64,000 nucleotides of DNA, taken from NCBI GenBank assembly GCA_019914995.1, contig CM034129.1, positions 186,001 to 250,000 of the forward strand, given 5' to 3'. Both the position numbers and the translations under genes were made by a program. Shown here piece by piece: positions 21,835 to 34,030 of this stretch (position 1 is its first letter; every line of letters starts with the position of its first letter). The notes below the pieces were generated by a model. That model saw only the letters and a list, made by a program, of their open reading frames with translations. It was not told where the DNA came from and did no database searches. Origin of the DNA: Acanthochlamys bracteata. Its lineage: Eukaryota > Streptophyta > Magnoliopsida > Pandanales > Velloziaceae.

Positions 21835-24365
21835 ATGGCTGTGCTCCCGTTCTTCTTCTGCCCTGTTTCGTTTCTCAGGTCTTGTTCGTCACCTTATCTC
21901 ATTATCTTTCTAGAAAAGCTAATCATTTTTTTAATTTTATTTTAAAGAATTTTTCTATATAGGTAGCTTCTTCACTTTCATTTGAAGTCAAGCATTTAAA
22001 TTATCTCTACTGCTTATATCATGGAACGGATATGATTCTTCATATTCTTCGTACTGGATAATTTCTTTTCTCTTGAAAATTATTAAAAGTTGAAGTTAGG
22101 ATATCTTGAAACTCTTGTTTGTAACTATGCTTTGCGTTACAGCACTTTAACTAGTAACCACTTGTTAATCAAGTTCTTCTGATCCTGCAGAGTGCATTCA
22201 AGTTGCTTGCCAGTGCTCAGGGCAACATCCGTAGCACCATCACAAGGGTCCAAGTTGACGAGATATTGCCTTTGTGCCGTCTCCAAGAGAAATGATTCAC
22301 TGGGTGATGAACAAAGTGAATCTATCGAAGATAGTAATGGTACTGCTTCCAAGAAGACCAAACAAACTACTCGAAGAGGTAGAAAGAAAATAAGCATAGA
22401 TACCCCAGAAGTGAATACATTATCTGCAAATAATGGTGATCAAGAAGAGGAGAACGGTATTCCAGTAGCTTCAGATAAAGCTCCTAAGAATACGAAAAGA
22501 AGTGGTCGGAAAAAAGGTACGACCTTCTTTCTTTCTGTGTGCTTCATCTTTTACTTGAGTTGTGCTGCTGGCTTTTCTCCCTTCCCAATTATGTTTCTCT
22601 GCTTGAACTAGAGCAGAAGGGATGATAGATTGTCTGGATGAATTTCATATAGTGTGCTCAGTGCTCATGCTAATCAACTTTAAAATGTGCAGCCACTTCT
22701 GTGCTAAGCACTGAAGAAGAGGGTGTCAAGGAGAAGGCCACTAAGAGAAGGACTAGAAAAAGGACCCACAAATTAGAGGAACAAACCGTGACTGCTGAAC
22801 CTGACACTTTGAGCCTTCATTTGTCTCCCCTGAATATGGAGCATGAGGGGGAGGAGCTACTTCTAAAAGATGACGGAAATGATATTAGTTACACTTATAG
22901 TTGGCCACCTCTGGTTTGCTGTTTCGGAGCGGCTCAGCATGATTTTGTACCTTCTGGAAGACCGGCTAATAGATTGATAGACCATGAGATACATAAATCA
23001 AAGAGGGATATGTTTTGGTCACCTGAAAGGTTCTATAGGGCTCCTGGTGGATCATCATCCCGAGTTGCAGTTGCTCTTGCTAGTTTAGGTGGTCGTGTTG
23101 AATTCATGGGAAAACTTGGAAATGATAATCATGGCCACAACTTGTTATATTATATGAATGATAACAAAGTACAGACTCGTTCTGTCAAAATTGATAGCAC
23201 GAGAAGTACAGCAGTTTCACATATGAAAATTCTGAAAAGAGGTGGGTTAAGAATGAGTTGCGTCATCCCTTGTGCTGAAGATAGCTTGTTAAGTTCCGAG
23301 ATTAACATCAATGTGTTAAAGGAGGTAATGCTGTCTTCCCTTGTCCATAACATGGCTTAACATAATTATATTACGTAGTCAACTGAGTTTTTTTTAGAAG
23401 AAATCACTAGACATGAGGAACTTGGTACTGATTGCAGTTACTAAGTTTGTGACTTATTTTAATAAAGAAACTTGAAATGTAGATAAGGTGTCCTCTGGGG
23501 GCATCTACTCATATAAGGTAATTTTGATGCAGGCTAAGATGTTCTATTTCAATTCTTCATCCTTACTTCATCCAAGCTTGAGATCAACTACTATGCATGC
23601 TATTAAATTTTCGAGAAAAGTGGGCTCAGTCATATTCTTTGATCTGAACCTCCCAATACCATTGTGGCATTCAAGCAAGGAATCTAAGGAATTCATTCAG
23701 CTAGCTTGGAACAATGCTGATGTCATTGAGGTCACCAGGCAGGAGTTAGAATTTTTATGTGGAATCAAGCCATTAGAGAAGTTTGACACTGCAGATAACG
23801 AAAAATCCAAGTTTGTCCACTATAAACAAGAAGTTATTATGCCTTTATGGCATGACAACCTCAAGGTTTTGTTTGTAACAAATGGTACATCTAAAATACA
23901 CTATTACACAGCAAAGGATAATGGCTGCGTTCACGGAACGGAAGACCCTCCTCTCACTCCCTATACCGCAGACATGTCAGTTGCTGGTGATGCCATTGTT
24001 GCGGGTAAAGATCTTATAAAAATGCCCCTCTTTTGTTTCTTCTATAACTTGTGTGGTGTTGAAAGTTTGAACTACTGTATTGTTCTCTTTGACTTATAAA
24101 TGCGACAGCATTCAAACTCATGTGGTTTTCTTCTACAGCTCTCATGAGAATGTTGACTGTCCAACCACATCTTATCACTGATAAGAGTTACTTGGAGCAC
24201 ATGATCAAGTATGCAATCAACTGCGGGGTCATTGACCAATGGTCACTTGCTCGGATCCGTGGCTTCCCTCCAAAACAAGGGATGGAAATCATGCCAACTG
24301 AAACCGGTGAACTGCTATCTATAACTGAGAGGGAACATCGCACTGTTATGGAATCTGTTGGCTGA
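21835..24365 (+). CDS. FLN2: FLN2-like (fructokinase-like 2) plastid pfkB-family protein
   Basis: Five exons (21835-21878, 22191-22516, 22693-23324, 23533-24004, 24139-24365) join in frame to 566 residues. A Ser/Arg-rich chloroplast transit-type N-terminus is followed by a low-complexity basic region (KKTKQTTRRGRKK, KNTKRSGRKK, KRRTRKRTHK). The pfkB domain starts near residue 193 with WPPLVCCFGAAQHDFVPSGR and carries APGGSSSRVAVALASLGG and, at the C-terminal signature, DMSVAGDAIVA. Plant FLN proteins are known parts of the plastid RNA polymerase (PEP) complex and are thought to act structurally, not as sugar kinases; the GAGD-type signature is altered here too (VAGD). The match to FLN2 over FLN1 is clear from VQTRSVKID, CGI after ELEFL and KVLFVTNGTSKIHYYT. 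The protein ends at ITEREHRTVMESVG, lacking the ~40-residue tail I recall in Arabidopsis FLN2. Confidence 0.92.
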
Positions 24366-24479
24366 AACCAAGTTGCATGCCTGAAGTTATCTTATTGAAG
24401 GTTCTCATTGTGCACCATTTCTCCCAAAGCAGCAAGTTTCCTGTCTCAAGGCAGTTGGCATTATCTAGCTTTCAATATC

Positions 24480-25190
24480 TGCAGTACGGGAATTATAACA
24501 GACCCTAATCATGTAGCTCGGCAAATTCTGTCAGAGGAAAATTGCTACTAAAACGTAATGTCTTGAAGGTTGCACAAAAGCAAGCTGAAAGAGTGATAAT
24601 TGTTTATGGCAGCCTAAAGAAATATATTCGTTACAGTTGCGTGTTGCTTTTACCAGCTGCTGTGGGCTACTTGATGGTTTGTGTGAAGTCACTGGTCAAT
24701 AACTTGGGTAACTCAGGAACAAAATTCTGTACCAGGCATAACAACAAGAGATTTGCGTCTGAAGATTTCCAGCAGAGCTTTAGTGTCCATGAAATGGTCA
24801 TGAAGAGATCCTTTCTGTTTTCCTTGAATAAGTTATTGGTTTCTGTTTGCATATGCCCATTGTTTTTAATAATTTCCAGTGTGCAATGCAGAATTCATTC
24901 AAGATACAGAATTTTCTAGACAAGCTGTAACCTTTAAATCCTTTATGAGAATTTTTCGATGGCAATAGAGGCATGTTGTTTACTATTTTTCCATCAACCA
25001 AAAAGTCTGGAGCTGATAAGAAACAGCACTAAGCTTATATGACCATCAGAATGTTTCATTCACTTACAACTTGTAATTCAATCAAATCGAGCTGTAATTG
25101 TTACATGGTTCTCTTGATGTACCAACAAAGGCAGATCTAATGCAAGTAGTCCCATTCAAACTGGGAGAAATTGGTATTAAAACAAAAAAA
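24480..25190 (-). repeat. Duplicated non-coding block, copy 2
   Basis: The reverse complement matches 13640-14330 nearly end to end. It begins about 115 bases 3' of the FLN2-like stop codon, so part of it may be transcribed as that gene's 3' UTR. No conserved open frame is shared between the copies. Confidence 0.8.
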
Positions 25191-25437
25191 AGAAAATTCT
25201 AGCAGGCACCTGCTTAAGTTCTTTACATCGATTGCACTGGTATATGCTGTATCCTAATCTAGTTACTGCTGGAGCTCATGCACATGTTGAAGCAACACCA
25301 CCTGCTCATCAAATTCACTGATAGAAAGCCACATGATATCAAGTCTTCTGCCTCTATGAATTGTATATCTATGGTCGAAAAATGAATCAAATTGTATCAT
25401 CATACACAATAAATTTCCTAATCTGTGAGGTAGAGAT

Positions 25438-28400
25438 CTATGCCGCTTCTGTTTTTGCACAAATCCGTTCTGCAGAAAAATGATTTCAAAAGTTCAGACA
25501 GGAATAAAGTATGTCTCAGTAATAAACCTAACGCAAGCACGGAAACATGTTTGACTGCCTAATATTCCGTACTGCATATACAAGGATTACGTGAACATAA
25601 ATTGAAAACGTGGTAATTGTAGATAAAAGAAGTCCGAGATGAATACAAAGAGCACACACTGTTTCTGGTTGATCATGATAGGTAACATAATCAATGCACA
25701 ACTAATGCTTGATATGAATTGCAAGAATGCGAGCCTCAAAACAGCTCATCATTGGTTCAGAAAGATATTTCAAACAGTATGCAAAAATCCAAAAAATAGG
25801 ACATATATAATATTCAGTCCAAACAAGCATATTTGCTTGTTTAATTAAGGGAGAGAAAGCACTCAAATTTCTGGGTGACATGACTTGAGGAAACATTATG
25901 ATGAAGAGAAAAGAGCAACCTTCTGGAATGGTGCAAGGCTAGAAGGCCCCAAACTTAATGTCAATGCTAGGCAGCACTACTTAAGTGAACATGTTCATGA
26001 AAAGACAAGCAGCCTAGCAAAGTAGTGCATGCAAGTAGAAATTGCACCATCAACAGCTACATTCAGAAAACATGATAAAATAGAAATCTGTACAGAGAAA
26101 GATACTTACTCAGGTATTCGTATGATACAATCATACTAGTACCCCAAGCTGACATGCTGAAAAACCTTGGGCCTAATCCTCTGTAAAATCCTCTCCATCC
26201 GTCATCATCGAGCAATTTCTTGACAACTTGCCTTGCTGTCTGTTTTTGGTTATTGCTCATAACCTGCAAAAGTGATACCTCAATAAGTTACAAAGAACTA
26301 CAGAAGAAATGAACTCTAACTGACCACTCTAGCTCTGAATTTTATGTTTCTCCTAGTATTCTACAACAACAGAAGAGACTCTTTTCAAGTCCAATGACAG
26401 ACTACATGGATGTAGTTATACTGTCACTACTGACAACTCCCCTAAAAACAGCTGGTAAATAAACAATGTGGATAGCCTGCTACTGAGCTAATGATGCGCA
26501 CTTAGTGAAATCAGTGTTCTGAGTAGAAACATAAAAGGGAACCAAATCTAGAGATCAGAGCTACCTGCAGTCGAGTCTTGATGGTATCCAACGGTGTTGT
26601 AATACAGGAAGCCACAGCTCCAGCAATAATTCCTCCTGTAGCTTGAACACATACAATCTTCAGTTGGCCTGGGGGAGTTTCTCGCTGATCATTGCTATGT
26701 CCTAAGAGCCTAATCAAGATGATATACGAGAAAAATAAGTCCATAGATTATGATCAACAACAATAATCTGATGGAGGGGACTTACGTACTTCCAGATTAT
26801 TCGTTGGCTGGAACCATAGCTTGCCCACCAGACAGCACTTGATGGAGAGTAGGTCATAACAGACAAACCAAAACCTCTATAAAGCCCACGAATTCCATCG
26901 GACTTGAGAATGTGACGAGCCACATCAAGCCCACCATTATATTTAGCATATCCTGAATATCCTTGCACCATCAGCCTTTGGCTAATCTAACCAAAACATA
27001 GCTCTTATAAAAAAAAAAAGCAACTGAGGTGCATTGCAAAAATAATTAAGCATAATGCATTGATACTGCAAAAGGTAGAAACTCAGAATGCAACTAATTG
27101 AAGCTGTTTACTTCAAATGTTAGAAGTCGTCCAACAAAATAAGTTCTAAATACAGAAAGTAATTGGATGTACATGTACAACTCTTTTCATTTAGCAGATA
27201 GTTTCACTATCCCCATAAGGGGGACTTGCACATAAGAACAGAAAATATTCATGTAATGAAGTGAACTTTAAAGATAAAAATTCCTTTCAGGGTCCGGCCT
27301 ATATTGTAGAAAGCTCAATCCAACCAAAAACTTAAACTAATGGGTTTGAAACTCTCTAATATATGAACCTCCTTCTCATCTTATTTTTATTCCATGTAGT
27401 ATTAATCCAACTCACCCTTATATCTAACAAGACCTCCTTCTCTATGGAAGATGAGTTACCTACATCATTCATTCTCATTTGAACAGCATTACACACACCA
27501 AATACCCATCTTAAGATCACGAGCAAATCTATCTCCAAACACTATTACCACACACCAAGAGCCTTAAAAAATCCAGCTTGTTCTGAATCGCCACTCACCA
27601 TGCAGAAGCTCATGAGAATCATACTGCTAAACCAGCTCACCATATTACCAATAAGATTCATAGCATGCACCGGTCCCCTCTATTCGATCACCGTTACTAG
27701 GTATTAAGAGTCTTTAGAATCTAATTTATTGTAAATCACCACTACACTACATGGAAACTCATGAGAGTCAAATTGCTTTTAACCTACTCACCACACTGTG
27801 AATGAGAGTAGCAGGTACCGCAAAGAGATCGCAGCCAAACTATTGGCTCTGATTGTTAGGGAGATATAATATCATAGCAGTTAACCTTAAAAATAAGACT
27901 TCCATTTCGGGGCCGATTCATATAAGAAGCCCAATTCACCTAAAAATTAAACCAATGAATTTTGAAACTCTCTAATATATAAACTCCCTTTCTAACTTAT
28001 ATTTATTCTATATGGGATTAACTCAACTCATCCTTATAACTAATAGATTTAGGGCCAGCCCCAGAATTGTTAGAAGATTTATGAAGCATACTGTATTAGT
28101 AAAGTAAATTAATATATAACTACTTTACTCCATAGAGTTGATTGATATAGCCTCACCAATAATGAGAAAAGTAAGTTTTCTTGACTCTACAACGACATAT
28201 GAAGTAGTACATCAAATTTTCAATTCTTATCACGTCTACAAGTTCACATTCCAACTCATGCTTTTTTGAACAATTAATGATATAAAAGTGCTACTTTATC
28301 ACCAAGTACAGCCTGAGACTACAAATTATATAAGCAAAGAATCGCATACCACGTCAATGGGAACAAAAACAGCCTGAGAAGACATAGACGCCGCCATTCC

Positions 28401-29351
28401 TGCAATCCCATTGGCTATGGCTGCCTGAACTGGCTCAGCAAGTTTAAATGGCTCGACAAGTTTGAGAGACGCAACTTTTGTAGTCTCTAAAGAAGTGAGG
28501 AAAATAATCCTCACAGGAACAGCCCCAGTTATAACCGTGCCAAAGCCCCTGTACAAACCAGAGACCCCATCTACTTTTAAAATGTTTTTAAAAGCTTCAA
28601 ATGCATTCTTCTGAGCAACCTCTTTAGATGCTACTTGCATCCTAGTCTTTATTACCGATACTGGGTACAAGGCTGTAGTGACTCCGCTAAAGAGGCCAGC
28701 TCCGACCACAAACAGTTTAGTTTTATCAAGCCTACAGCAATACCACGCAGAAACAATGAGAATCAAACATACAAGGAACAAACTACTCTAACAACTAAAC
28801 ATTTACAAGCATTACCACAAAAAACCTTAAAACATCTAACTACCCGGTAAAATACATAATTTTCTAGGGCATGATACATAACAAAGACACTATAACTCAA
28901 AGGAAAAATTATAAAAATAAAAATAGAACAAATTCAATTCTTAAAAACATTCCATGACATGAAAGCCGAACCTAGATCAAGAAGAAAAACAAATTTGGAA
29001 GGAATCACGAATAAATTCGAAAAAATCTATTCATTACTAATTTACTAAATAATTAACAAAACAAATAATCCTAACGCAGAATTAAAACACCAGCAAATCA
29101 TTAATAGTATTATTAATTGCTACATTAAAAGCTTCAAAACTCAAGATTTCATAATTAATCGAAGAGGCATGAACATAGATCAAAGTATCTCAGACAAAAA
29201 CAAGATCAAATAAAAAAGAAAAAAGCAACAACAACAAATTAACAACTACAAACAAGAAACGAATTGGGAAGCAAATGAATTACTTGTCCCAATTGATTTC
29301 AGTCTGATCGAATGATGGCATTCTAGCGCGAGGCATCACACTGGTCTCCAT
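25438..29351 (-). CDS. Mitochondrial carrier family protein, SLC25A44-like
   Basis: Six minus-strand exons (29351-29284, 28731-28350, 26986-26790, 26709-26565, 26263-26110, 25469-25438) give 325 residues. Three tandem carrier repeats are visible with their signatures: YPVSVIKTRMQ, VPIDVISQRLM and TPLDTIKTRLQ, each followed by a short amphipathic helix with GLYRGFG or GFYRGLG. The N-terminus is short (METSVMPRARMPSFDQTEINWDK). It resembles the Arabidopsis pair At1g72820/At5g15640 and animal SLC25A44, whose known substrate class is branched-chain amino acids; the plant substrate is inferred only. It acts in the inner mitochondrial membrane. The gene is divergent from CstF50. Intron 2 (26987-28349) carries old repeat DNA. 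The exon 3 donor is the upstream of two candidate GT sites; only it keeps the frame. Confidence 0.93.
27285..28060 (-). repeat. Old direct-repeat pair in carrier intron 2 (LTR-like)
   Basis: Two diverged copies face the same way. One, at about 27290-27430, contains TTTGAAACTCTCTAATATAT; the other, at about 27897-28035, contains the same run with near-identical flanks. Between them a second, smaller pair recurs (about 27583-27650 and 27733-27800, both with ACTCATGAGA-type cores). The sequence after 27856 starts TGTTAGGGAGATATAATATC, a beginning seen in many plant LTRs. No coding part remains; it is an old, broken element, perhaps a TRIM or partial LTRs. Confidence 0.45.
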
Positions 29352-30209
29352 TCTCTCCAACTTCAGGCAGAAGTAAAAATTCCTCTAAAAATCAAATCTT
29401 TTGAAAACAATTCAACGAACCATAAATGCTTCAAGAAAAAATTTCCTTTCCTCTCTCGAGCAAGAGCGAGTGTTTAATTACTGTTTAATCAATTCTTTAC
29501 TTCGGCCGTCGATAAAGATCTCAACAGTTGATTTTGCGTAGATAAATATTAGCCGTCGATTAGTACTAGAATTCAAGTTGGTAGTTGGTACGCCATGCTG
29601 CTTTGAAAGTTGAATATAAGTGCGTATTTTAAATATTCATAATTTTAATTTTTTTATCAAATTTTAAATTTTAAATAATTTTTATATTTTAATTACATAA
29701 AAATTTTAAAACTTCATTTCGATATACAAAATTTCAATTTTAATTTTTTTATTTATATACCTCTCAATACAATTATATATTTTAATTTTCAACGCATTTT
29801 TAAAATCTATTAAAATAAAAATATTAAACTCTACTTTCATTTAATTTTTAAAAAATTTTATTTTTTATTTTTATTTTCACAAAATTTAATTATAAAACAT
29901 TTGAAATAAGTCCTAACTGCAATTCCAACTTCATATCTGTGCTTAATTTGCAAATTATATTTAGGATCGCTTTTGCAAACGTTATTTATTTAGAAGATGG
30001 GTAGATCTAAATGGGTTACCATTATTGGGCCTAGAGCCCATCTAGTTTTGCGTAATCAATTCAAACCCAACTATTAGTCAGGGTTTACGATTTGTAGATT
30101 TTTTGCAAGAACAAGAAGCAAATTTTGTCGATTTCGATTTTTTATAAAATTCTTATATTTATTTATTTATTTTTTTTTTTTTGCGGGCAAGCAAGAAGAA
30201 GATCGATCG
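29352..30209. promoter_or_regulatory. Divergent promoter region, carrier gene / CstF50
   Basis: There are 858 bases between two opposite start codons. The centre (29620-29915) is the AT-rich repeat listed separately, so each gene's promoter is squeezed to the flanks. The motif TGGGCCTAGAGCCCA near 30028 contains a GGCCCA/TGGGCC-type site II element, frequent upstream of plant housekeeping genes. Confidence 0.45.
29620..29915 (-). repeat. AT-rich interspersed repeat, copy B
   Basis: In reverse complement this follows the same order of runs as 17897-18210, ending in AATATTTAAAATACGCAC where copy A begins CGTATTTTAAATATT. It lies between the divergent carrier and CstF50 genes. Confidence 0.55.
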
Positions 30210-33200
30210 ATGCGGATGGATTCTGGAAATCTTGACGAGGGAAAGCTTCTTCGGCAGCTCCATGAACTCATCGTCGCTCATCTTCGCGATAACAGTTTCA
30301 ATCAGGTATGAAAAAGCTGCTCTTTTTTCGTCAATTCCATTTTTTTTAGATTTTAATTGATACTCTATAAATCAATGTTCTCCATCTATCGAATTCTTGG
30401 AATCAATTTTATATTTTTAATGTAGAGTTTAATTTGAAAGCTTGTAGTAATTGTAATGTAGTGGTTGGTGAACTCAAAAAAGAAACTTTTCGTGCTAAAA
30501 TATTACCAGGCAGCGAGAGCTGTAGCATTGGCAACCATGACACCACTTAATTCTGAAGCTCTGCCGAACAGATTACTCCAACTACTCGCTAAGGTTTGCA
30601 CTTTGATCACGTGTTTATTATACTAAGATTGTTATGTTTATGTTGTTGCTAAAGGTGTCAGCAGGGCCTTGCAGCGGAAAGGGAGGAGGAGATGAGAGGC
30701 ATCTCTGCAGTAGCAGATTCTGCAGGGTATGGTGGTGGGACAAATGTCGTTGATTTTGGGTGAGTGGAACTTGCAGAACCTTTCCACCAATTTTAAACAA
30801 GTCTCTATACTGCATGTACATCTAAATTTATTATCGCATTCACATCAATGTCATTGTTTGACTATATGCATATGCCATAGATTGTTTTTCGAAGGTTAGG
30901 GTACTGCCTCAAAGGACCTTGTGTAGGCCTCAAAATGATAGCCAGGACATGCTGATTATTTATGTTCATGTGTAATCCTAACACCTTAGCTTCCATTTGA
31001 GGGAACCGGTCTATTCTTGGAATATCAAACATGATAATTGCTTGTAAAACACTGTGTTCTGCTTCCATTTCTCTGATTAGTTCCCCTTTGCATGCAAGTG
31101 CGATGCCGGATATGAAAGGCACATCAAAAAGTTATCCTAAACATGAGACAAGGCATGTTTCTGAGCATAAGGTACGGACATTTGTAGTATAGATAAGAGC
31201 TACATGAAGGCTATACCCTAATTTGTTATAAGATTTGCAGAATATTGCCAGATGTGCTCGGTTTAGTCCTGATGGCCGATTTCTTGCTACAGGAAGTTCA
31301 GACACATCAATTAAGCTTTTAGAGGTGCTCATCTAATAAATTTTAGCTTCCTTATTGTGCCATATGTCATTTGCGTTAGATGTTTTTTGTGATACAGGTT
31401 TCAAAGATTAAACAAATGATGCTTGGAGACAATAGAGATGGACCAGTACGTCCTGTTATTAGAACATTCTATGATCATGTACAGGTAATCCTATGTCTGG
31501 TTTACTTTTCCTGCTACACGTCAATCCCTAATTTGAATATTTTGTTTTATTGACATATTGGTTATGTTATTTGATTGAAGGATGATAGGTCAGATGCTTT
31601 ATTTCATTCTATTTGCCTTTCTCAAATTTTCCTAGTATAACTTAACTGCCAGTTGTATTTTTGCAGCCTATCAATGATTTAGATTTCCACCCTCAAAGTA
31701 CTATGCTGATATCAGCAGCAAAGGACCACACTATAAAGTATGTACCAAAGGACTCTTTTAAATGAAAATGGGTGATGAGTGATTTTTATATTCTATTTTA
31801 TTGTAGTGGTTACTTTTTGCAAATTTGGGTTACAATCGTGGTTTATGTGTGAATTGCATCTCTAGTTCTTGAAAGATAGCCCACAATCTAGTGTTGAAGA
31901 TCTAGACGGTGTGCTTTTATAATTTGCAGGCTGGCATTTGCCTAAAAAAGTTCCCAACTTATACTTCCTTGTGTAGCTTCTCTAAGCATTGGATATAGCA
32001 TAAGTCCTCGTTTGTAATATTGAAGAATCAATGTCAGACATTAGACATTGCACTTGATGTAAAAGATGTATGCTATTCGAGAATCAAGTATAAAAACTAG
32101 AACGCAGAATGTTTGGGGAAAGTGTTCCTTCTTAAGTTTCTTGTTCTGGTGCTAATTCATGAATGTAATAGCTCTCCATTTCCAGGCTGTGATTTCAACT
32201 GTTCTATTTGTTATAGCTTTCGTCTTAATAAGGTTCCTTAAACTTGATACTGTTTGCCAGGTTTTTTGATCTATCAAAAACTGTGGCAAGGAGAGCTTTT
32301 AGAGTAATTCAGGTTGTGTAATCTGTCTTGCTTTCTGCTTGTAATATATCTCAAAGCAAGGGATCTTTCTGACTTCTTTCCTATTGTGGTGAAAACAGGA
32401 CACACACAATGTGAGATCTGTATCTTTTCATCCATCTGGGGAATTTGTTTTGGCGGGTATCTTTTCATGTATCTAGTTAATTTCATATTAAATCACCTTC
32501 ATACTCAAAGTACCTGTATGCTACTATATTAGATTATAGGTGTGCTTTATGAATAAAGATTTTTCTTGGGAGCTGTCAGCTTTCTAATGAGCTCCTTTTT
32601 TTCCCCCACGTCTATGCAATCTGAATCTATCCAAAGGTACTGACCATCCAGTACCTCACCTCTATGATATAAGTACATTCCAATGTTACTTGTCAGCCAA
32701 AGTGGAAGAGCTAAATATGAGTGCAGCCATCAACCAGGCATGTTTTCAAGACATATCCATCCTTTGAAGTCGTTTGCCTTTAGTACCTTATATGTTAATA
32801 TGTATCATGGAAATCAGCTCATCTCAAATGCAGGTGAGATATTCATCAACTGGTGGATTGTATGCTACAGCCTCAAAAGATGGCTATGTTAGATTATGGG
32901 ATGGGGTATCTGCAAAGTGCATACGTTCTTTTGCTGGGGCTCATGGATCAACAGAAGCGACAAGCGCAAGATTCACTAAAGATGAAAGGTAAGTTCTGTA
33001 ATATCTATCTTTCTATAATCTATGTTCTTTTCATTAGTCCCTTAATGGGCTCTTGGTTCAAATTTTTCCTCCCAACATGCTTTCCCTACTATCACTTTTA
33101 CTTTTTACCCAGTTATGATTACTACTACAGAAATTGGTTGAGATTTTTCAGTTTTAGAAACTAGTCCATTTATACTATAAGAAGCAAATTTAGTACACTT

Positions 33201-33773
33201 GTGTGGTTCGAGCTTCGTTCACCTGTATCCAACAATAGGCTTGTTCTTGAGCTATTAGGTTTATCCTATCTTCTGGGAAGGATTCTACTGTAAAGTTGTG
33301 GGAAGTTGGTACCGGGAGGCTTGTGAAGCAGTACATTGGTGCAGTACACACACAGATGCGGGGCCAGGTTTGTTAAATCTATTTCTTTCTTGTTTGTGCT
33401 AGTCTAGAATATCCCAACACTATGTTTACAGTCATATAAGTAGGACAAATCATATGCCTTGCTGGTTCTCTTTTGTAGGCAGTTTTTGATGATAAAGAAG
33501 AATTTATTCTGTCAGTGGATGAGGCAAACAACGAGGTCAGTTCTCCTCATTTGCTTTCATTGTCACTTAACGTAGGTCAAAAAACTTTGCTAAATCTTAA
33601 GAGCATTTGACTTGCAGATTGTCATCTGGGATGCAGTTAGTGCTGAAATCATTGCACGGTGGCCATCCAATCATATGAGCGCTCCACGTTGGATAGACCA
33701 CTCCCCGTCTGAAGCGGCCTTTGTGAGCTGTGGTAATGATAGATCCATTAGGTTCTGGAAGGAAGCATTGTAA
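30210..33773 (+). CDS. CSTF50: Cleavage stimulation factor 50 kDa subunit (CstF50/CstF1)
   Basis: Fourteen exons (30210-30305, 30510-30593, 30665-30759, 31099-31171, 31241-31324, 31398-31484, 31667-31737, 32261-32312, 32399-32456, 32637-32737, 32834-32988, 33259-33367, 33479-33535, 33618-33773) sum to 425 residues, all phases consistent. The N-terminal ~60 residues form the helical dimerisation region (GKLLRQLHELIVAHL, AVALATMTPLNSEALPNRLL). WD40 repeats follow, with CARFSPDGRFLATGSSDTSIKLLE, FHPQSTMLISAAKDHTIKFFD, SFHPSGEFVLAGTDHPVPHLYD, YSSTGGLYATASKDGYVRLWD, LSSGKDSTVKLWE and a final CGNDRSIRFWKEAL. CstF50 is part of the nuclear complex that binds downstream of the poly(A) signal in pre-mRNA. 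The intron after exon 10 has a GC donor. A second in-frame ATG lies two codons after the first. Confidence 0.95.
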
Positions 33774-34030
33774 TCTTCTCGCAAGATACACCTATGCCAT
33801 GCAGTTCAGTATCGGATGGTCCTATTGTATACTTACTGCAAAAAATGTGTTGTTCTTAGCTAGAAAGGATTGTGGTTCTGGTTAGGAGCAAATACTGAAC
33901 AGTTTACTGTAATGAATCTTTGCCATATCATAATCAATGAAAGAAGTAATTTATAACAGATGTTCTCTTTTCTTCTGAAATTAACATTTTTCTTGATGCT
34001 TTACAGAAAATGTGGTAAAGCTTGTTTTAT
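33774..34030 (+). other. CstF50 3' UTR region
   Basis: This T- and A-rich DNA follows the stop codon, with a possible polyadenylation context near 33935 (AATCAATGAAAG). No other gene is seen. Confidence 0.4.
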
